Assembly (NCBI GenBank): GCA_023014365.1
Contig: JAEBUN010000033.1
Location: 186,001-250,000, forward strand
Length of the DNA stretch: 64,000 nt
Direction of reading: 5' to 3'
Origin: Lepiota brunneoincarnata
Lineage: Eukaryota > Basidiomycota > Agaricomycetes > Agaricales > Agaricaceae
Positions within the stretch are counted from its first letter, which is position 1, and each line of letters begins with the position of its first letter. The notes beneath the pieces were generated by a model. The model was not told the origin of the DNA. It was given only the letters and a program-made list of their open reading frames with translations, and searched no databases. Position numbers and translations under genes: made by a program. Positions 1 through 12,873 of the stretch are shown here, in pieces.

Positions 1-1528
1 CGAGCCTTGCTCGAGAATTCGTTTTTCTGATCTTGTTTTGTATTTGCTTCATCAGAGACCCCTGAGGTCTGTGGCCCGTCTTCTCGCCTTGGTGCGGATG
101 GGGTAGATGCAACGTCTTTCCGAACAAGGGTCTTGGCGAAAAGGATGGAATTCAGTTGGATGCGGAGGCGAGTCTGGGTGTTGCCATTGCACAAGGACCA
201 TAGTTGACCTTGAACTGCGAAAGTTCAGTGTAACAACAGGCCCGACTGCGCGACAGAACTCACCCAAGTGTGAGATAGCCCCGGATAAGAAAAGACCAAT
301 TGCGTAAACCCATCCCCACTCTGGATTTTCCCGCTTGCTATCCACTTCCAGATAAGCTACAAGCCTTTGCAAGAATAATGCCGGTGTGTAGTCGAGACCC
401 GCCGCCACTGGCGTCAAGATTAGCGCAACAGTTAAGGGCCACCTGTTCAGCCAGAACAGGCGGTACCCCAGGGCTAAGCCAGATCCAGACTTCGGCTTCC
501 ACGAACCAATACGCAATTTAATCTCATGCATGGCTTTCCTCATCTTTGCGTAGTTATACGTGGAACGCATGTCGCCAGGTACGATGGGCAAGTCCCCGAT
601 ATCCAAACTCGTGGCGATGTTGCCTAACCAGACAACCTTCGTGGTATACGAGAACAGGAGGCTTTCCCAAGGTGATGCACCTGTACGTGATCCCATCAAT
701 CCTTGATGCATACAATCCCAAAATGCAAAAGAATGCAGGCGCACCAACAAAACCACAGACATTCTCCTTTTCTGTGTTTGTGATCGCTGTGACTGTCTTC
801 TCTGAATAGATTCTCTCTGGTGGAAAATGCAGTTTGGGTCCCATAGGTGTCGTGAACGCGACTGCACAAACCATTGTATATAGTGCAAACGTCGCATACC
901 ACAACCTGGGAGGTCCTTCCTCGCACTGTCCCGGAACACTGACTATCACTGGCGGCGTATTCGGAAAAATCCCTGAAGCTCCAAATAGTGTAGTGGCCAC
1001 TGTTGAGAGGGCCACAATATGCAACACGGCCCTGGTATGCGAGTGCACATCACGCTGGTTCACCGACTGGCCAGTGAGGACAAGGAGGTAGACACAAAAC
1101 GCGATTTGTAGAGCATCGCCAATGGAATGGCGCCTGTCACGACTTGCAACGGACCAACAGAGATTCGAGACGTTGATAGCCAAGGCAAAAGCTAAGATTA
1201 TTGTCATAGCCAGCTTTCGTCGTCGAACCTAGGGTAAATATCCCCCGGGTACAACCATCAACAGGTAGTAGCAACACCTACAACGTTTGCAGCCCACCTG
1301 TTTCCAAAACTCGTCGATATCAATAGGGTACCCGTCAATCATATCTTCCGGTGTCGCAACATCAAAAAGATCATCTCGACCCATGGTCCCATTCCCCGCG
1401 TCCTCGTCAGCCACATGCGTAGGCAAACTAATTTTCCCCTCCTTTTCCTTCATCAGATACCTCACAACACAGCTCCCAACCACACACGCGAATAATCCGG
1501 CAGAAATTTCAAGTTGAGATCGCAGCAT
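1..1528 (-). CDS. ABC multidrug-type transporter (ABCC/YBT1-like), 5' part
   Basis: N-terminal part of a full-length ABC transporter; the gene runs off the left edge, so both nucleotide-binding domains are outside the window. The start ATG at 1528 opens a signal-anchor-like helix (SAGLFACVVGSCVVRYL). An intron near 1210-1290 joins WKQ to VRRRKLAMTII, followed by several hydrophobic segments of the extra N-terminal membrane domain. Next comes the ABCC linker with WESLLFSYTTKVVWLG and DLPIVPGDMR, then the first helices of TMD1 (LTVALILTPVAAGL and so on). A short intron near 160-200 must be removed to continue as RLRIQLNSILFAKTLVRKD, a segment conserved in fungal ABCC proteins. Members export conjugates, bile-acid-like or toxic compounds across vacuolar or plasma membrane. 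Substrate cannot be told. Alternative: another ABCC subtype such as YCF1. Confidence 0.85.
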
Positions 1529-2435
1529 TTTGAGGGGTCTTTTTATGGGAATTCAAAGCGAATTTTGTCTGCGCGAGCAGTTTTAAAGAATTGAATGCCC
1601 CAAGCACAAGAGAATTTCACCCCATCCGAAATTGATTCCGGTGCGCATATTTAATTGGCCACCTGCATTTTTCATCTCGGTAACACAAGGATGATCAAAT
1701 TATCGACATCATGCATCCACTGTGACCCACCGTGGCCCCCAACGACGCACCCAGCGTTTCAGCAAACCTGGGAGTCATTGTCAGCGTCCTAAGATATCGG
1801 AGATCTGGTCAACGCACTATCAGCACATCGCAAGCCCGTTTGCCTCTAAACTGTCGGAAAGCGAAGACGATCGATAGGCTCTCGACGCTTCCAATTTCAG
1901 TCCCTGACTCGGTCAAAGGCGCCCGACAGCAACAAACACCCGCTCCGCCCGAGCTACCCCCCACCACTGCAATCTCTTCGTGTTCCCGTAGCACAGTAGT
2001 GCCGTTGTGTTTTAAGTGTGTGGATTCGGCCAATTAACCTGGATTGTGTTTTGTGTGTATGCTTCCCATACAGGCAATATTCTTATCATGAGCCATCCCG
2101 AACTGGGAGGAGCCAGGAAGGAGCATGAACCCCTAATCGCAAATCGTGATAAAACTTGGGCCAAAATATGATTATGCAATCAGATGTGTGGACCGGGGAT
2201 AAATATGCCTGCCTCCAGATCGCGAACATCATGATTAAAAATAGGGTTGATACGAATATGTAAGAGAATTCGGAAAAAAAAAATAGACAAAAATGTATCA
2301 GCATCAGTCCGTCTAATAGACCGATGCACCCGTTCTCCCAGAAAAACAGCTTGGCGATATCTCGCTACGTCTGGTCTGGGGGTGAGGGACTGCCCCTGCG
2401 AAGCTCAACCTCAACGCACTTGCCCTTTTCACGGT
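1529..2435. other. Intergenic, ABC transporter promoter side to KGD2 3' end
   Basis: About 0.9 kb between two minus-strand genes. It should hold the ABC transporter promoter and the KGD2 3' UTR/terminator. Short open frames on both strands show no family resemblance. There is an A-rich run near 2273-2282. I see no RNA gene or repeat. Confidence 0.5.
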
Positions 2436-4171
2436 TCAAGCAAGAAGCATTTTCCGGGGGTCCTCGATATACTCTTTGACTCTCACTGAAAACGAAGCGA
2501 GAATATAGTCAGAAAGTTGAACGAAAAATCTATGAAAGGTTGGATGTACCAAGGAAAGTAACTCCCTCCCGACCATCCAATAATCGGTGATCATACGTCA
2601 ATGCAACCACCATGATCGGGCGAATGACGATCTGGCCGTCGACAACAACGGCCCTGTCCTTCACCCCATGCATACCTTGTGAAAACATGATATCAGTCTT
2701 CCGTTTATATCATTGAGATGAAAACTCACCCAGCACGGCTGATTGGGGTAAGTTGATAATTGGTGTACCATAGAGTGAGCCAAAGACGCCTCCATTGGAA
2801 CTGGCATGCTGTGAACATTGGGCCAACGACGGGAAAAAATGCGTACATGGTGAAGGTGCCGCCAGCCATATCCTCAAGCGTGAGCTTCCCATCCTTTGCC
2901 TTCTTTCCAAGTCGAGTAATCTCCTTCTCGATCTCAACCAAGTTCATACCCTCTGCATTCCTGACAATGGGAGTGACGAGGCCCTTAGGTGTCGCAACAG
3001 CAACACTCAAGTCAACGTAATCGTGGTACACAATCTCATCGCCTTCGATGTAGGCATTAGCAGCAGGTATCTCACGGAGGGCTAGTGAACAGGCCTTCAC
3101 GAAGGCGCCCATGAAGCCAAGCTTCACGTCATTTTCCTTGAGGACGCTCTCCTTGTACTTCTTGCGCATATCCATTAATGAGGACATGTCAATCTCATTG
3201 AAAGTGGTCAAGGAGGCTGCAGCATTCTGAGACTCCTTCAACCGTTCAGCAATGCGCAAGCGCATGCGGTTCATTTTTACCTGATCGCAGTCAGGCCAAC
3301 ATATTCCACTAAACTGATAGAACGCACCCTCGTTTCCCCACGTGAACCAGCTACAGGTTTGGGAGGCTCCTGTTTGCTCTTGTCTTCACGTTTGTGTTGG
3401 GACTTCTCAACATCTTTACTCTTTGTGACCTCCCTCTTATCTTCCTGGACCTTCTCTGCAGGCGAGGGGGGACTCTCTTTGGGAAGTGACTTGTCCACCT
3501 GCTGGTCCACGGGTTCAGCGGTATCCTTTGTCTTTTCTCCCTTGGCAGGAGGAGCGGGGGCTGTTTAAAAAGGTCAAATATGTTCGAGCAAACCTTCATG
3601 CAAACTTACTTTCACCGGCCTCACCCGGTTCAATGATGAATAGATCCTGACCGACGGTCACCGTGTCCTCTTCATTTGCTAAGAGTTCGACGATCTTGCC
3701 AGACATGGGTGCGTTGACAGAGACATCGATCTAGAAAAGCGCGATACTGTCACTAATTTGAAGGGCAACAGCAATGGGTGATCTTGACCTTGTCAGTTTC
3801 GATGGTGGCAATTTCCTCGTCTGCGGCAACAGTGTCACCAACTTGCTTGTTCCAGGCCTTCAGCGTCCCCTCGCTAATAGACTCGGCCATTTGGGGGACC
3901 TTTACGGTCTCGGCTATTCATGCGCGAGATCTCGGGATTCGGTGTCGTGATAGGACAGTAAGAGGCAGCGTACCCTGTAAAAGGCGTGAAGAGTGAAACT
4001 GGGCACGCCTCGCGTGACTAGCAGCAAGACTCCTGCTTTTCCTCAGAAACAATCTTAAACACATTTTCTGAAAACCACATACCAGCTTTTCGATAGTCCG
4101 GCGGCCTGCAGATTCTGGGCACGTAAGAGACCGCGACCCCGAGCAACGGCTATGATGTGTTTCGAGAGCAT
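2436..4171 (-). CDS. KGD2: Dihydrolipoyllysine succinyltransferase, E2 of 2-oxoglutarate dehydrogenase
   Basis: E2 core of the mitochondrial 2-oxoglutarate dehydrogenase complex; transfers the succinyl group from lipoyl-lysine to CoA in the TCA cycle. ATG at 4171 starts a basic, Ser/Ala-rich presequence ([17 protein letters not shown]). The lipoyl domain begins [16 protein letters not shown] and carries the lipoyl lysine in IETDKV, followed by [15 protein letters not shown] Lys/Glu/Pro-rich linker (around 3300-3560) leads to the catalytic domain beginning [36 protein letters not shown] and the active-site [10 protein letters not shown] are both in place after splicing, and the protein ends [14 protein letters not shown] at 2436. 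All splice phases close without a frame break (about eight exons). No peripheral-subunit-binding domain is visible, as expected for this E2 in fungi and animals. It is divergent from HOM6 with a 624-base gap. Confidence 0.96.
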
Positions 4172-4795
4172 TGGAAAAGTAGAAAACTGGAAGAATAAGA
4201 CAGTCAAGAGGCACTGGAAGACCTTTCCTGTAAGAGAAAATCGACAAGGACAACAGCGGAGAAAGTTGAGAAGGATGATCTGGCAGCAGCAAGCGATGTA
4301 ATTTGTTTGGCACAGCTTGTCATATCTGTCCGTCCTTGCCGCCATTCGTCTCACTAAGCCATTGATTGTTATTTTTCAATTGGCAACGGTCCAAAGTATT
4401 CCCAAATCTCTCCTTTCATGCAACAATATTCTTCTTGATTCTGTCTCTTCATAGCAAACTCAATGCTGGTGAAGTTGAACATTCCCAAACCTATCCATGA
4501 ACTCCAACGCAGTCGCTGGCATGAGACAATAAATAGCCGATTTACATCATCCGTCGTCCGTCCAATGGCACATTTCCTTGGTATCCCGGTGAAACACTAG
4601 GCCACAACACTACGTAGCATTGTTTAATTGATTGAAAGGAGTTGTGGTTGCTGATCCATGTCGTGAACCTGAACCTATGATTATAGTATGTTGAGAAACT
4701 GTCTGCTGATCCTGCTCAGTCTCAGATTTACGATAGGGCATTGGCGCCCACGGGACGAGTGTTTATCGATAAGTTAGGATCAACACAGGTACGAA
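4172..4795. promoter_or_regulatory. Shared upstream region of KGD2 and HOM6
   Basis: 624 bases between two divergent start codons, so both promoters lie here. A short open frame on the minus strand upstream of KGD2 (to 4354) is in the leader frame and shows no conserved family. No convincing TATA box or other named element could be assigned. Confidence 0.4.
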
Positions 4796-6127
4796 ATGGC
4801 TTCGCTGATCTCCAAATCTTTCTTCTTTGTCCACCGCCGTACCATCATGACCTCTGCAACCTCTAAGATACACATCGCCGTCGTCGGTGTTGGCCTTGTC
4901 GGCTCTGAATTCATCAAACAACTTCTCTCAATACCTCAGCACGACTCCCCTTTCAATCTTGTATCTCTCTCTTCCTCTACTCGCACCTTCTTTGACAAGA
5001 CCAACCCCATTCAACCTGGCACTAACTGGAAATCCCTCCTTTCCGCATCGCCGAACAAGGCTGATCTCAAAGTCTTGACGGAACAGCTCCGGAGCCTTGT
5101 TGCCGAGAACAAACGAGTGGCGGTCGTAGACAATACTTCTTCCGACGATGTGGCTGCACTCTACCCCGAGTGGCTCAGGCAGGGCTTTAACGTCGTCACG
5201 CCCAACAAAAAGGCATTCTCGGGGGAGCTGTTGCTCTTCGACGACATCTTGAAAGCCAGCAAGACAAGTGGCGCGCGCTTCTTGAATGAAGCTACTGTCG
5301 GCGCCGGACTGCCTGTGATCAACACTTTGAAGGAACTGGTCGCCACCGGCGACAAGGTGTGCTCTCCACCCTGCGAGCGACCGCTAAAATTGATATCCCT
5401 GACTTCGTAGATCATCAAAATCGAAGGTGTTTTCTCAGGTACAATGAGCTACATTTTCAATGAATTCTCAACCGGCAAGCCTGGCGGACCCGACTTTTCC
5501 TCCGTTGTTGCTGTTGCCCGAGAAAGGGGCTACACAGTGCGCCAAGTCATATCCATAACACAACCACTCACCCACATCACCTTCAGGAACCCCACCCTGC
5601 TGACGACCTCAATGGTTTCGATGTCGCGCGTAAACTGACCATCCTTTCCCGCATCATTGCCGCGTTCTCTTACGCCCCTACCTCCCTTCCACAGCTTCAA
5701 TCGTTCAAATCCGTTCAAACCACTTCCCTCATTCCTCCCGCCCTTGAAGGTATCCCAACTGGTGACGAATTCATCTCCCGCTTGCCCGAATTCGACACCG
5801 AATTCGCCAAGTTGCGTACAGAAGCCAGTGAAGAAGGAAGGGTTCTCCGTTTCGTTGGTGTGGTCGATGTTACTAATGGCCAAGTAAGAGCTGGGCTGGA
5901 GAAGTACGTCCTTGTGTTGTGCCAAAGGAAAATGTGTTCACCGATAATATCTCTCTGACAGGTACCCTGTCACACACCCTTTTGCAACGTCTCTTGGCGG
6001 ATCGGATAATATCATAATGTTCCATACCGAGAGGTATACCCCTCGTCCACTGATTGTGCAGGGTGCTGGCGCCGGCGCTGCTGTTACTGCAATGGGCGTT
6101 CTGGGGGATCTCCTAAAGCTGGTCTAA
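4796..6127 (+). CDS. HOM6: Homoserine dehydrogenase
   Basis: NAD(P)-dependent reduction of aspartate semialdehyde to homoserine, on the route to threonine, methionine and isoleucine. The Rossmann motif [16 protein letters not shown] is near the N-terminus, followed by [45 protein letters not shown] and, after an intron near 5358-5412, [17 protein letters not shown]. Another intron (5540-5587) joins ERGYT to [17 protein letters not shown]. The last exon carries [19 protein letters not shown] and ends GDLLKLV at 6127. Length (about 385 residues) is close to the usual 360. It is monofunctional, with no aspartokinase domain, as in other fungi. A second ATG at 4847 (MTSATSK) matches where the family normally begins, so the first 17 residues may be leader or a weak targeting extension. 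Confidence 0.96.
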
Positions 6128-7071
6128 GACACCGAAAGTAGCTGGAACTGGGGAAAAAAAGCTTGCAGTGCACTATCATAGCTGGACGGAATTATATTAG
6201 TAGGTGTATCTATCTCACAGGTTGGTCGATCTAGAGCATGAGATGGGCGGGTGACTCATCAACATCCCGAAGCCGGGCTCTGAGAGCAAATATGCCCCCG
6301 AGGACATGAACCCTCGCGGTTAGAATCATGGCGTCATGTCTTCAGATTCTAGCATCCCTTCCCCAACGCTTCAATCCCCTCTCCCCAATCCCGTTCCATT
6401 CGGGTTTTATTGGGTGCCAACCTAGTATTAAATTCCTTATCTTGTGTTTCTAGTACTGTGCTGCCTCTTTTGAGGGCGACTCCCCTTGCAGAGCAGCGGG
6501 ATCGCCAGTGACGCAATCAGGATAAATTTAGTACAGCTGCGCATATAAATAAGAATTGTTTGGTTGGAGTTTCTTCGCTTCGCCAACCACCACAGAACAA
6601 CTCTGCCAGAGATCGAAACTGCACGGCCCCTCAGCACCTTATGCCATGGCACGCCCCTAATTTTTGCCGAATGTCAGGAACCACATTGCCAACAGGAACC
6701 ATTCTTGGCGCGCTTGGCTAGGGACCACTACCTGTCGCGGGATTTGCCCTAGGCCCTACGATCTGGTTTTTGCTCGATGTGTTTGCCAGGTGCACAGTGG
6801 CTACTACAAAACTAAAAGGCGGAATACTCTGTAGATGGTTTATATCTCGGGACCGAATGGTTGGCAAGACTGTCAGCATTTTACAGGGACGTATCGGGCG
6901 CCCAACGGTTTCTAGACGACACCTCTTGGCTTGTTTGTGAATTCGTGTCATGGATTTGGGCATTGTCCTTTCACTCACCCACCACTCTCTTTTTCCACTC
7001 ATTTTCATACACCGCCCCTCCTCTATCTCCCTTCCGTTCTATTTTGTTTCCTGTTGTAAAACACGGCCATA
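6128..7071. other. Intergenic between HOM6 and KRE6-like gene
   Basis: About 0.94 kb. The last 100 bases before the next start codon are strongly pyrimidine-rich (CTCTTTTTCCAC, CCTCCTCTATCTCCC), a usual feature of fungal core promoters. A TATA-like ATATAAATA lies near 6543. Short open frames here match nothing I recognise. Confidence 0.45.
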
Positions 7072-9861
7072 ATGGGGAGCAGGTTCTTTCAGCAATCCTC
7101 GTCAGCAACGAGCGTGTCGTCTATAAGCGGTTCCCTGAGCCCAAGAGCTAATATTACAGGAGGCCCGGCTCGTGACGTCGATAGCGGCGCCGAGTCCGTG
7201 TCTAACCTTGTACGTGTTCAGAAGGAAGCTCTAGTCCATGAGGTGCACTGAACCATCCATAGTCATCCGTATCAGATAAAGTATAGCTTTGCATCACGGC
7301 TACGCGAATGGCAGCTCATTCTCTTAGTACTCGTTACCACTGTCCCCTGCAGCATGGGGTACACCTCTGCTCATGAATACCCTCGAACCTGACGATTACC
7401 TACACAATCCGGACCCACGTCGTGACAGAGTCAACGATAGAGCGGGATCCATTTTCACTTCTCGAGGGCTGGCCAACCTGGGATGCTTATTTATACTTGG
7501 GGCGGGGTGCTTGATGCTCTTGTAAGTTCTTCCCTTTGCATTCTAACAAGCACTCATACAGCCTTTGGGTGGCCCAGTGCCGGTACGTCAGAGTCCCTAC
7601 CCTTGTTTGCCCCCTCTGGAGCTCCACACATCATAAACAGGTTATCCAATTTTGTCGCATGTATACGGGACAAAACAAACCAACCAAGGTGGCTTCAACT
7701 TGGGCGGTATCAATGCGACTGGTCAAATTCCGAACATTCCTGGAAACTTTGGCCTTATAGACAAGGATACACCAAGAGAGGCTTATACGAAGAAATCGTA
7801 CATGGGTGATGAAGAACTGATCTTGGTGTTCTCTGACGAGTTCAATACGGACGGTCGAACCTTTTGGCCGGGAGATGACCCGTATTGGGAGGCTGTGGAT
7901 TTGCATTACTGGGGAACGGTGTGTGGCCTTCACGCCTAAGATCACTGTATTGCTGACTGTTTCCCAGGATGACCTGGAGTGGTATGACCCCCATCAGGGT
8001 ATATCTTTATCTCATCTTTGGGTGAACGTACGGCCGACGACTTGTCTAGCTATCACTCGAAATGGATCACTTCGTCTTACATTAGAACGTGTTTCGAACC
8101 CTCGAGACAACCACGATCTCAACTTCAAGTCCGGCATGGTGGGTTTCTCATCAATTTGTAGACGTTTGCCGATATCCTGATTTTCTGGTGTACGTAGATT
8201 CAGACATGGTAAAAAATCTTGTATGCGTGAGGGCTTCGTAGATTGCATTGACGAGCTTTCAGGAACAAATTCTGTTTTACCGGCGGAATGATCGAAGGTA
8301 TTCTCTTTTCAACTGTGTGATCTGGAAGAGCTGATGGAAACTGACTACTAATAGCCTCCGTTCAGCTGCCCGGTTCGAGCAGTGTCCCGTACGTTTTGTA
8401 AATCCCTACGCTAACCTAACTGAAATTCAGCTTGCCCTAGTGGTCTATGGCCCGCAGTATGGACAATGGGGAATTTAGGCAGAGCCGGATTTGGTGCGAC
8501 TGTCGAGGGTCTGGTACGTTGACAATCCATGGTATGCATACAGGCAACGCTAACCACAGTAGTGGCCTTACACCTACGATTCATGTGACGTCGGTACGCT
8601 GCCAAATCAAACATATCCCGGTACAGCATTACCTCTATGGGCTGTACAAGGTGGTGATCCAAGGAACGAAAACATGCTGGTTTGTCCTCCTTTTCGCTCA
8701 GGGCCTTTTCATGAGCTGACAGAAAATTCAAAGTCGTATTTGCCCGGACAAAGACTATGTAAATGCACATACTTGGTTGGGAGCTATGGTCATTGATCAT
8801 TTTTATCTAGCCGCGTGTACATGTCCCGGCCAATCGCACCCTGGACCAATCCGTAGTGATGGTAGTTACGTGGGGCGCGCGGCCCCTGAAATCGACATTT
8901 TAGAAGCGACTGTAGAAGATGGCGTTGGAAAAGTAAAAACAAATCTTTGAATCTGGCTAATGACATTGCTGACTGCGCGTAGGTGTCATTATCCGCTCAA
9001 TGGGGACCTTTCAATGCAAGTTGATTTCATGGGGCAGTGTTCTTGGTTGCTGACGCTATTTCGCAGGCGGAGTACAAATGGCAAAGCACTCCCGACAACT
9101 TGATCATTTATGATACCAACAAGACGGTTTTGAATGTCTATAGGGGGGGTACGTACACGCGAAACTAAGCCCTCTCGGCGGACTCAAGTTCTGGGCAGGT
9201 GCCTTCCAGCAAACCACGAGTGGACTTTCGGAAACGAACCAGGACTGTTACGAGCTAACGGGCGGTTGTTACGCGTTGTACGCGTTCGAATACAAACCTG
9301 GGTACGCTTCCTCAGTTTCGAGGCCGAAGCTTCGCTGGAGGTCTCTTGATTAGGTTTGACGATGCATACATCACATGGATCAATGATGGTGTACCAGCCT
9401 GGACTATCAATGTACCCGGTATGGGACCGGACGCCCGCACTGAAATAAAAGCTCGTCAAGTACCGGTAGAACCCATGGTATTAGCGCTCCTATGTATGTC
9501 AATCCGGAATTTGAATCTGATCACCTCTTCCACAGTACATCATAACCAACCTTGGCTTTTCGCACAACTTCGGTGATATTGACCTCGACTTGCTGACATT
9601 TCCCGCAACAATGAGCGTCGATTATATTCGTGTCTACCAACCCAAGGATGCGATCAATATTGGATGTGATCCCATCGCTTTCCCGACGTCCAAGTACATC
9701 GAAACGTGCGTCGCAATGCTTCCGACCCCAGCCCAGCTGACCCGTTCATCAATGTTGCCTCTCTCCATAGTTATAAAGAAGCTTATACGAACGCGAACTT
9801 GACAACCTGGGAACAATACGGAGAGCCTTGGCCTAGGAATAGATTGAATGAAGCTTGTTAA
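7072..9861 (+). CDS. KRE6: KRE6/SKN1-type GH16 beta-glucan synthesis protein
   Basis: Type II membrane protein needed for beta-1,6-glucan assembly in the cell wall, acting in the secretory pathway. The N-terminal cytosolic tail is Ser-rich (from ATG 7072, MGSRFFQQSSSA). It is followed by LEPDDYLHNPDPRRDRVN and a signal-anchor (ANLGCLFILGAGCLML), then GGFNLGGINATGQIPN. The GH16 domain starts LILVFSDEFNTDGRTFWPG and has GLWPAVWTMGNLGRAGFGA. The catalytic block PEIDILEATVE (ExDxxE) is near 8889-8920. C-terminal motifs IITNLGFSHNFGDIDL and MSVDYIRVYQP are typical of KRE6/SKN1, and the protein ends RNRLNEAC. There are more than ten short introns, all of which close in frame by eye. Some tiny exons between 7195 and 7400 are less certain. 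Confidence 0.93.
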
Positions 9862-10195
9862 TTGGCTCTGAACATCATTCTTGCTCCGTTGCTCGAGCGC
9901 TCACTGAAACCACTTGCATTCGTTGTTTGTTCTCGTTCGGAGACAGACCTTCGTTCGGACCCAGCTCTTTTGAATCCATCTGCCCGATGTATATACCCAT
10001 ACTATAGCATACCTACGTGGAAGGTCTTCATTCTGCTATTGACCAAGTATACAATGAATTATGTTCGATGGCTGACGGTGAGGTAGATAGATTGGCTTCG
10101 ACTTTAACCATGTCTCAGTCAAGTTCTAAAAACGCCCAAATCTTGCAATAAAATACAGGTCAAGGCGGAAATGCCACTGTGTGCCGGCCACTACG
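9862..10195. other. Intergenic, KRE6-like to M43 protease
   Basis: 334 bases between two plus-strand genes: 3' UTR of the glucan gene and promoter of the protease gene. An AATAAAA polyadenylation-like signal is at about 10148. Nothing else is seen. Confidence 0.4.
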
Positions 10196-11607
10196 ATGAT
10201 TCCTTCTATCTCCAGTCGTTCCTTCCTAGCCGCCACTCTGCTGGTCGGAGTAATCGACCAATCCAACGCGGCCCCTCCTGCAGTCGATAACAGAGTCACC
10301 GCCTCTCGGGGACTTGTGTATGTTTGCCTGTTCAGCGGCCTGCTCTCCTTTCGACCAGACCGATGGAAACTACTGTCTCATTAACGATGAACCCACAGGC
10401 GATGTGGCGTGCAGAACGTCGCTGGAGCGGATCTGATGAGGCTTGAAGAGCACTTCGAGAATCAACGCGTGGCATTGGGCGCGAATTATGCTGCCATTGG
10501 AGAGGACCCTATAACAATTGATTTATACCTGCATGTTGTCGCGGCGAACGAAACCTTGGAGGGCGGTTATATTTCGTGTGTTCTTTCTTCCTTCCGGAAA
10601 TGTTCGCCAAGATGACCAAAGTTTTTGTTCCGATGGTGTAGAGAATCGCAGATCAATGAGCAGATTAATGTCCTCAACACCGATTATGGGAATATGGGCA
10701 TCCGATTTGAACGCAAGCAAATTACTTGGACAACAAATGAGGCTTGGTTTCACGCCAAAGACGATTCGTGAGCTTTCCTGCTGCTTCGTTCCGGGGTCGT
10801 TAAAAAGCTGGGCGGGGCGCAGACAGGAGCAGATGGAGATGAAGCAAAAGCTGAGACAGGGTGGACCAGCCGATCTTAACGTTTTTATCAATTGGTGGTG
10901 TACATTCGCTTGCAATCTGAGTGGCGGCGCTGACAGCAGCTCAGTGTTGGCTGCCGGAATATGCTAGGTTATGCAACTTTCCCGTACGACTACTCCAAGA
11001 ATCCGGTCGACGATGGTGTCGTCGTTCGATATTCATCCTTGCCAGGGGGCGGCGATCCACCATATGACAAGGGACGAACACTGACACATGAGGTTGGACA
11101 CTGGCTTGGGTTATACCACACCTTCCAAGGAGGCTGCGAGGGTCCTGGTGACCTTGTCGATGACACGCCCTGCGAAGCTAGCCCAGCGTTTGGGTGTCCC
11201 AGGGGAAGGAAGTCGTGCCCCCTTTCAATCGCGATCGACCCAATCCGTGAGTTTCTCTGTATTATTGTCGTACGGTAATTAATGGTCGCACGGAAGACAA
11301 CTTCATGGATTATGCGGACGATGATTGCTTGGAATCTTTTACACTTGGTCAGGCGCTGAGGGTGAGGGCGCAAATAGCCATTTATCGGAATATTACAGGA
11401 GCACCGACCCGCCTGGTGTCTGGTGCAAAGGATGCGGGCAGGCGGCACCGTTTTAAGAATCGTTGGATCGAGGCAAGTGGCATGTTGATGATCGAATTGG
11501 GTAGTGAAGACGGCGGCTCCTCTTCACTCGAGCAAAACGATACACAGGGAGATAAGAAGGAAGATTTATGCGCACAGGGAAACCAGCGACTGCCTTTGTC
11601 ATGTTAA
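10196..11607 (+). CDS. Secreted M43 family (pappalysin-like) zinc metalloprotease
   Basis: Extracellular metzincin of the fungal MEP1 type. ATG 10196 opens a signal peptide (SFLAATLLVGVIDQSNAAP). After an intron with donor GTATGT the chain continues RCGVQNVAGADLMRLEEHF and DPITIDLYLHVVAANET. Spliced exons give ESQINEQINVLNTDY, QITWTTNEAWFHAKDD and KQKLRQGGPADLNVF. The catalytic exon has LLPGGG-type substrate-loop sequence and then LTHEVGHWLGLYHTF, the HExxHxxGxxH zinc site with its Glu. It is followed by DLVDDTPCEASPAFGCPRGR and the Met-turn region HNFMDYADDDCLESFT. Likely role: protein digestion outside the cell. The open frame runs about 70 residues past the point where homologues normally end (after AIYRN), so either the tail is novel or an unseen intron gives an earlier stop. 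The exon junction near 10890-10960 is uncertain. Confidence 0.88.
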
Positions 11608-12873
11608 TTGTGCTTCAGTTCCCTGGTCGAGGGTGGGGATGAAGGAAGGAGGAGGACCAAAGTTTCTGGAGCGGCGGGAGCTGTGGGAGTGGTTTTGTTA
11701 GGTGTCCTCTGTCGCTTGCCCTCATTCGCCAATGCCAGGACAATATTCTGCTGTCATATGGCTCTCCTGTAAGGCCACCTGTATTCAGACCTCCGGGCTT
11801 CCTCCCTTTGAGCCACGTCCAGACGATGTTGAGGTTCCTGAGCACTGCTGGAGAGCCCCGCAGTAGCCCTGTTGAGGGCTTCAGCGATTGCCAGAATCCA
11901 AAGCTACCACGGTGTTACTGTCTGGACAGAGATTGGAGGTTTTCACGCCGAACGAACCACTGTGCCTGCCTATCACTTAGGTGAAGCACAATTTTAAGAC
12001 AGATCAAACAAAAACCGTACCTGCTCTGCTTGACCACCATTTGAGCAGTTGTCCTACTCAGAGCCAAGTTATGCTTGGAACTTGCCGCAGAGACAAGAAA
12101 ATATATCGCGCTTGCAGGGGTTAAGGTAAGCTGGATTCTGTGACTTGGGAGATAACTTGTGCATTTGTCCACGCCCCCAATATACAATTCCGGTGGTTTT
12201 GTGCGAGATCCAACTCCATGGCAGTGGATGGTGTTAGCAATATCAACGAAAGGTGAGGCCTTAATGACTTCGGGCTTATTCGGTATTGCCGGCATCGAAT
12301 CTGGCGTTGGAAACTGGCTTTAGAACATTCAAATATGCGAGCTGCCAAGTCGCCGGGGAAAGGGAAGGCCGCTCCTGACTTGCTGTGATGGTTGGCGATA
12401 GCTTTGCTCGAGGTGAGCGAGGTCGAATTGTGGGGCGTTGTCAAGAGATGAGCCGAACTCACCAACTTATTAGCTTGTAAGCACCAAACTTACATGGGCT
12501 TGCGGTCGTCGAGGTGACAACCCGTGGCCAAGGTCGGCAAAGTCCAGGAGGGCGCGATTTCAACAGGGTCTATTCTCTCGTATGGCTGCAGGCAAGATAC
12601 GCAGTAGTAAGGGATTTTCGAGATGGTCTAGACTGCAGAAGCATTCTTGGAGGTCTCTTAGGGCTTGAAGTTTGGTACACTAATGCTTGCCAGATTCTGG
12701 GGCCAAGAGTCCCGCCCCCTTCATATAGGGGGGTAATTCTGCAGGACTGAGTCCAGCGAAAGACTGGGGGCAAGAAGCCAGATCGCGGAACATGAAATTG
12801 TCAACAAGGCCATTACACTCTATAAAGATACACAGTCAGATCCCTCCCCACTCGCCACCAGTACCACCAGTAG
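11608..12873. other. Long intergenic stretch, convergent gene ends
   Basis: About 1.27 kb between the converging M43 protease and ELYS-like genes. Several open frames of 65-126 codons occur on both strands, but none has a conserved motif, a signal peptide or plausible exon partners. No tRNA, repeat or transposon end was recognised. Confidence 0.4.

Noticed and set aside
52..939. 295-codon minus-strand frame as a separate protein
   Set aside because: Its last 50 codons read through a short intron into the wrong frame; the conserved ABC text continues in another frame to the window edge.
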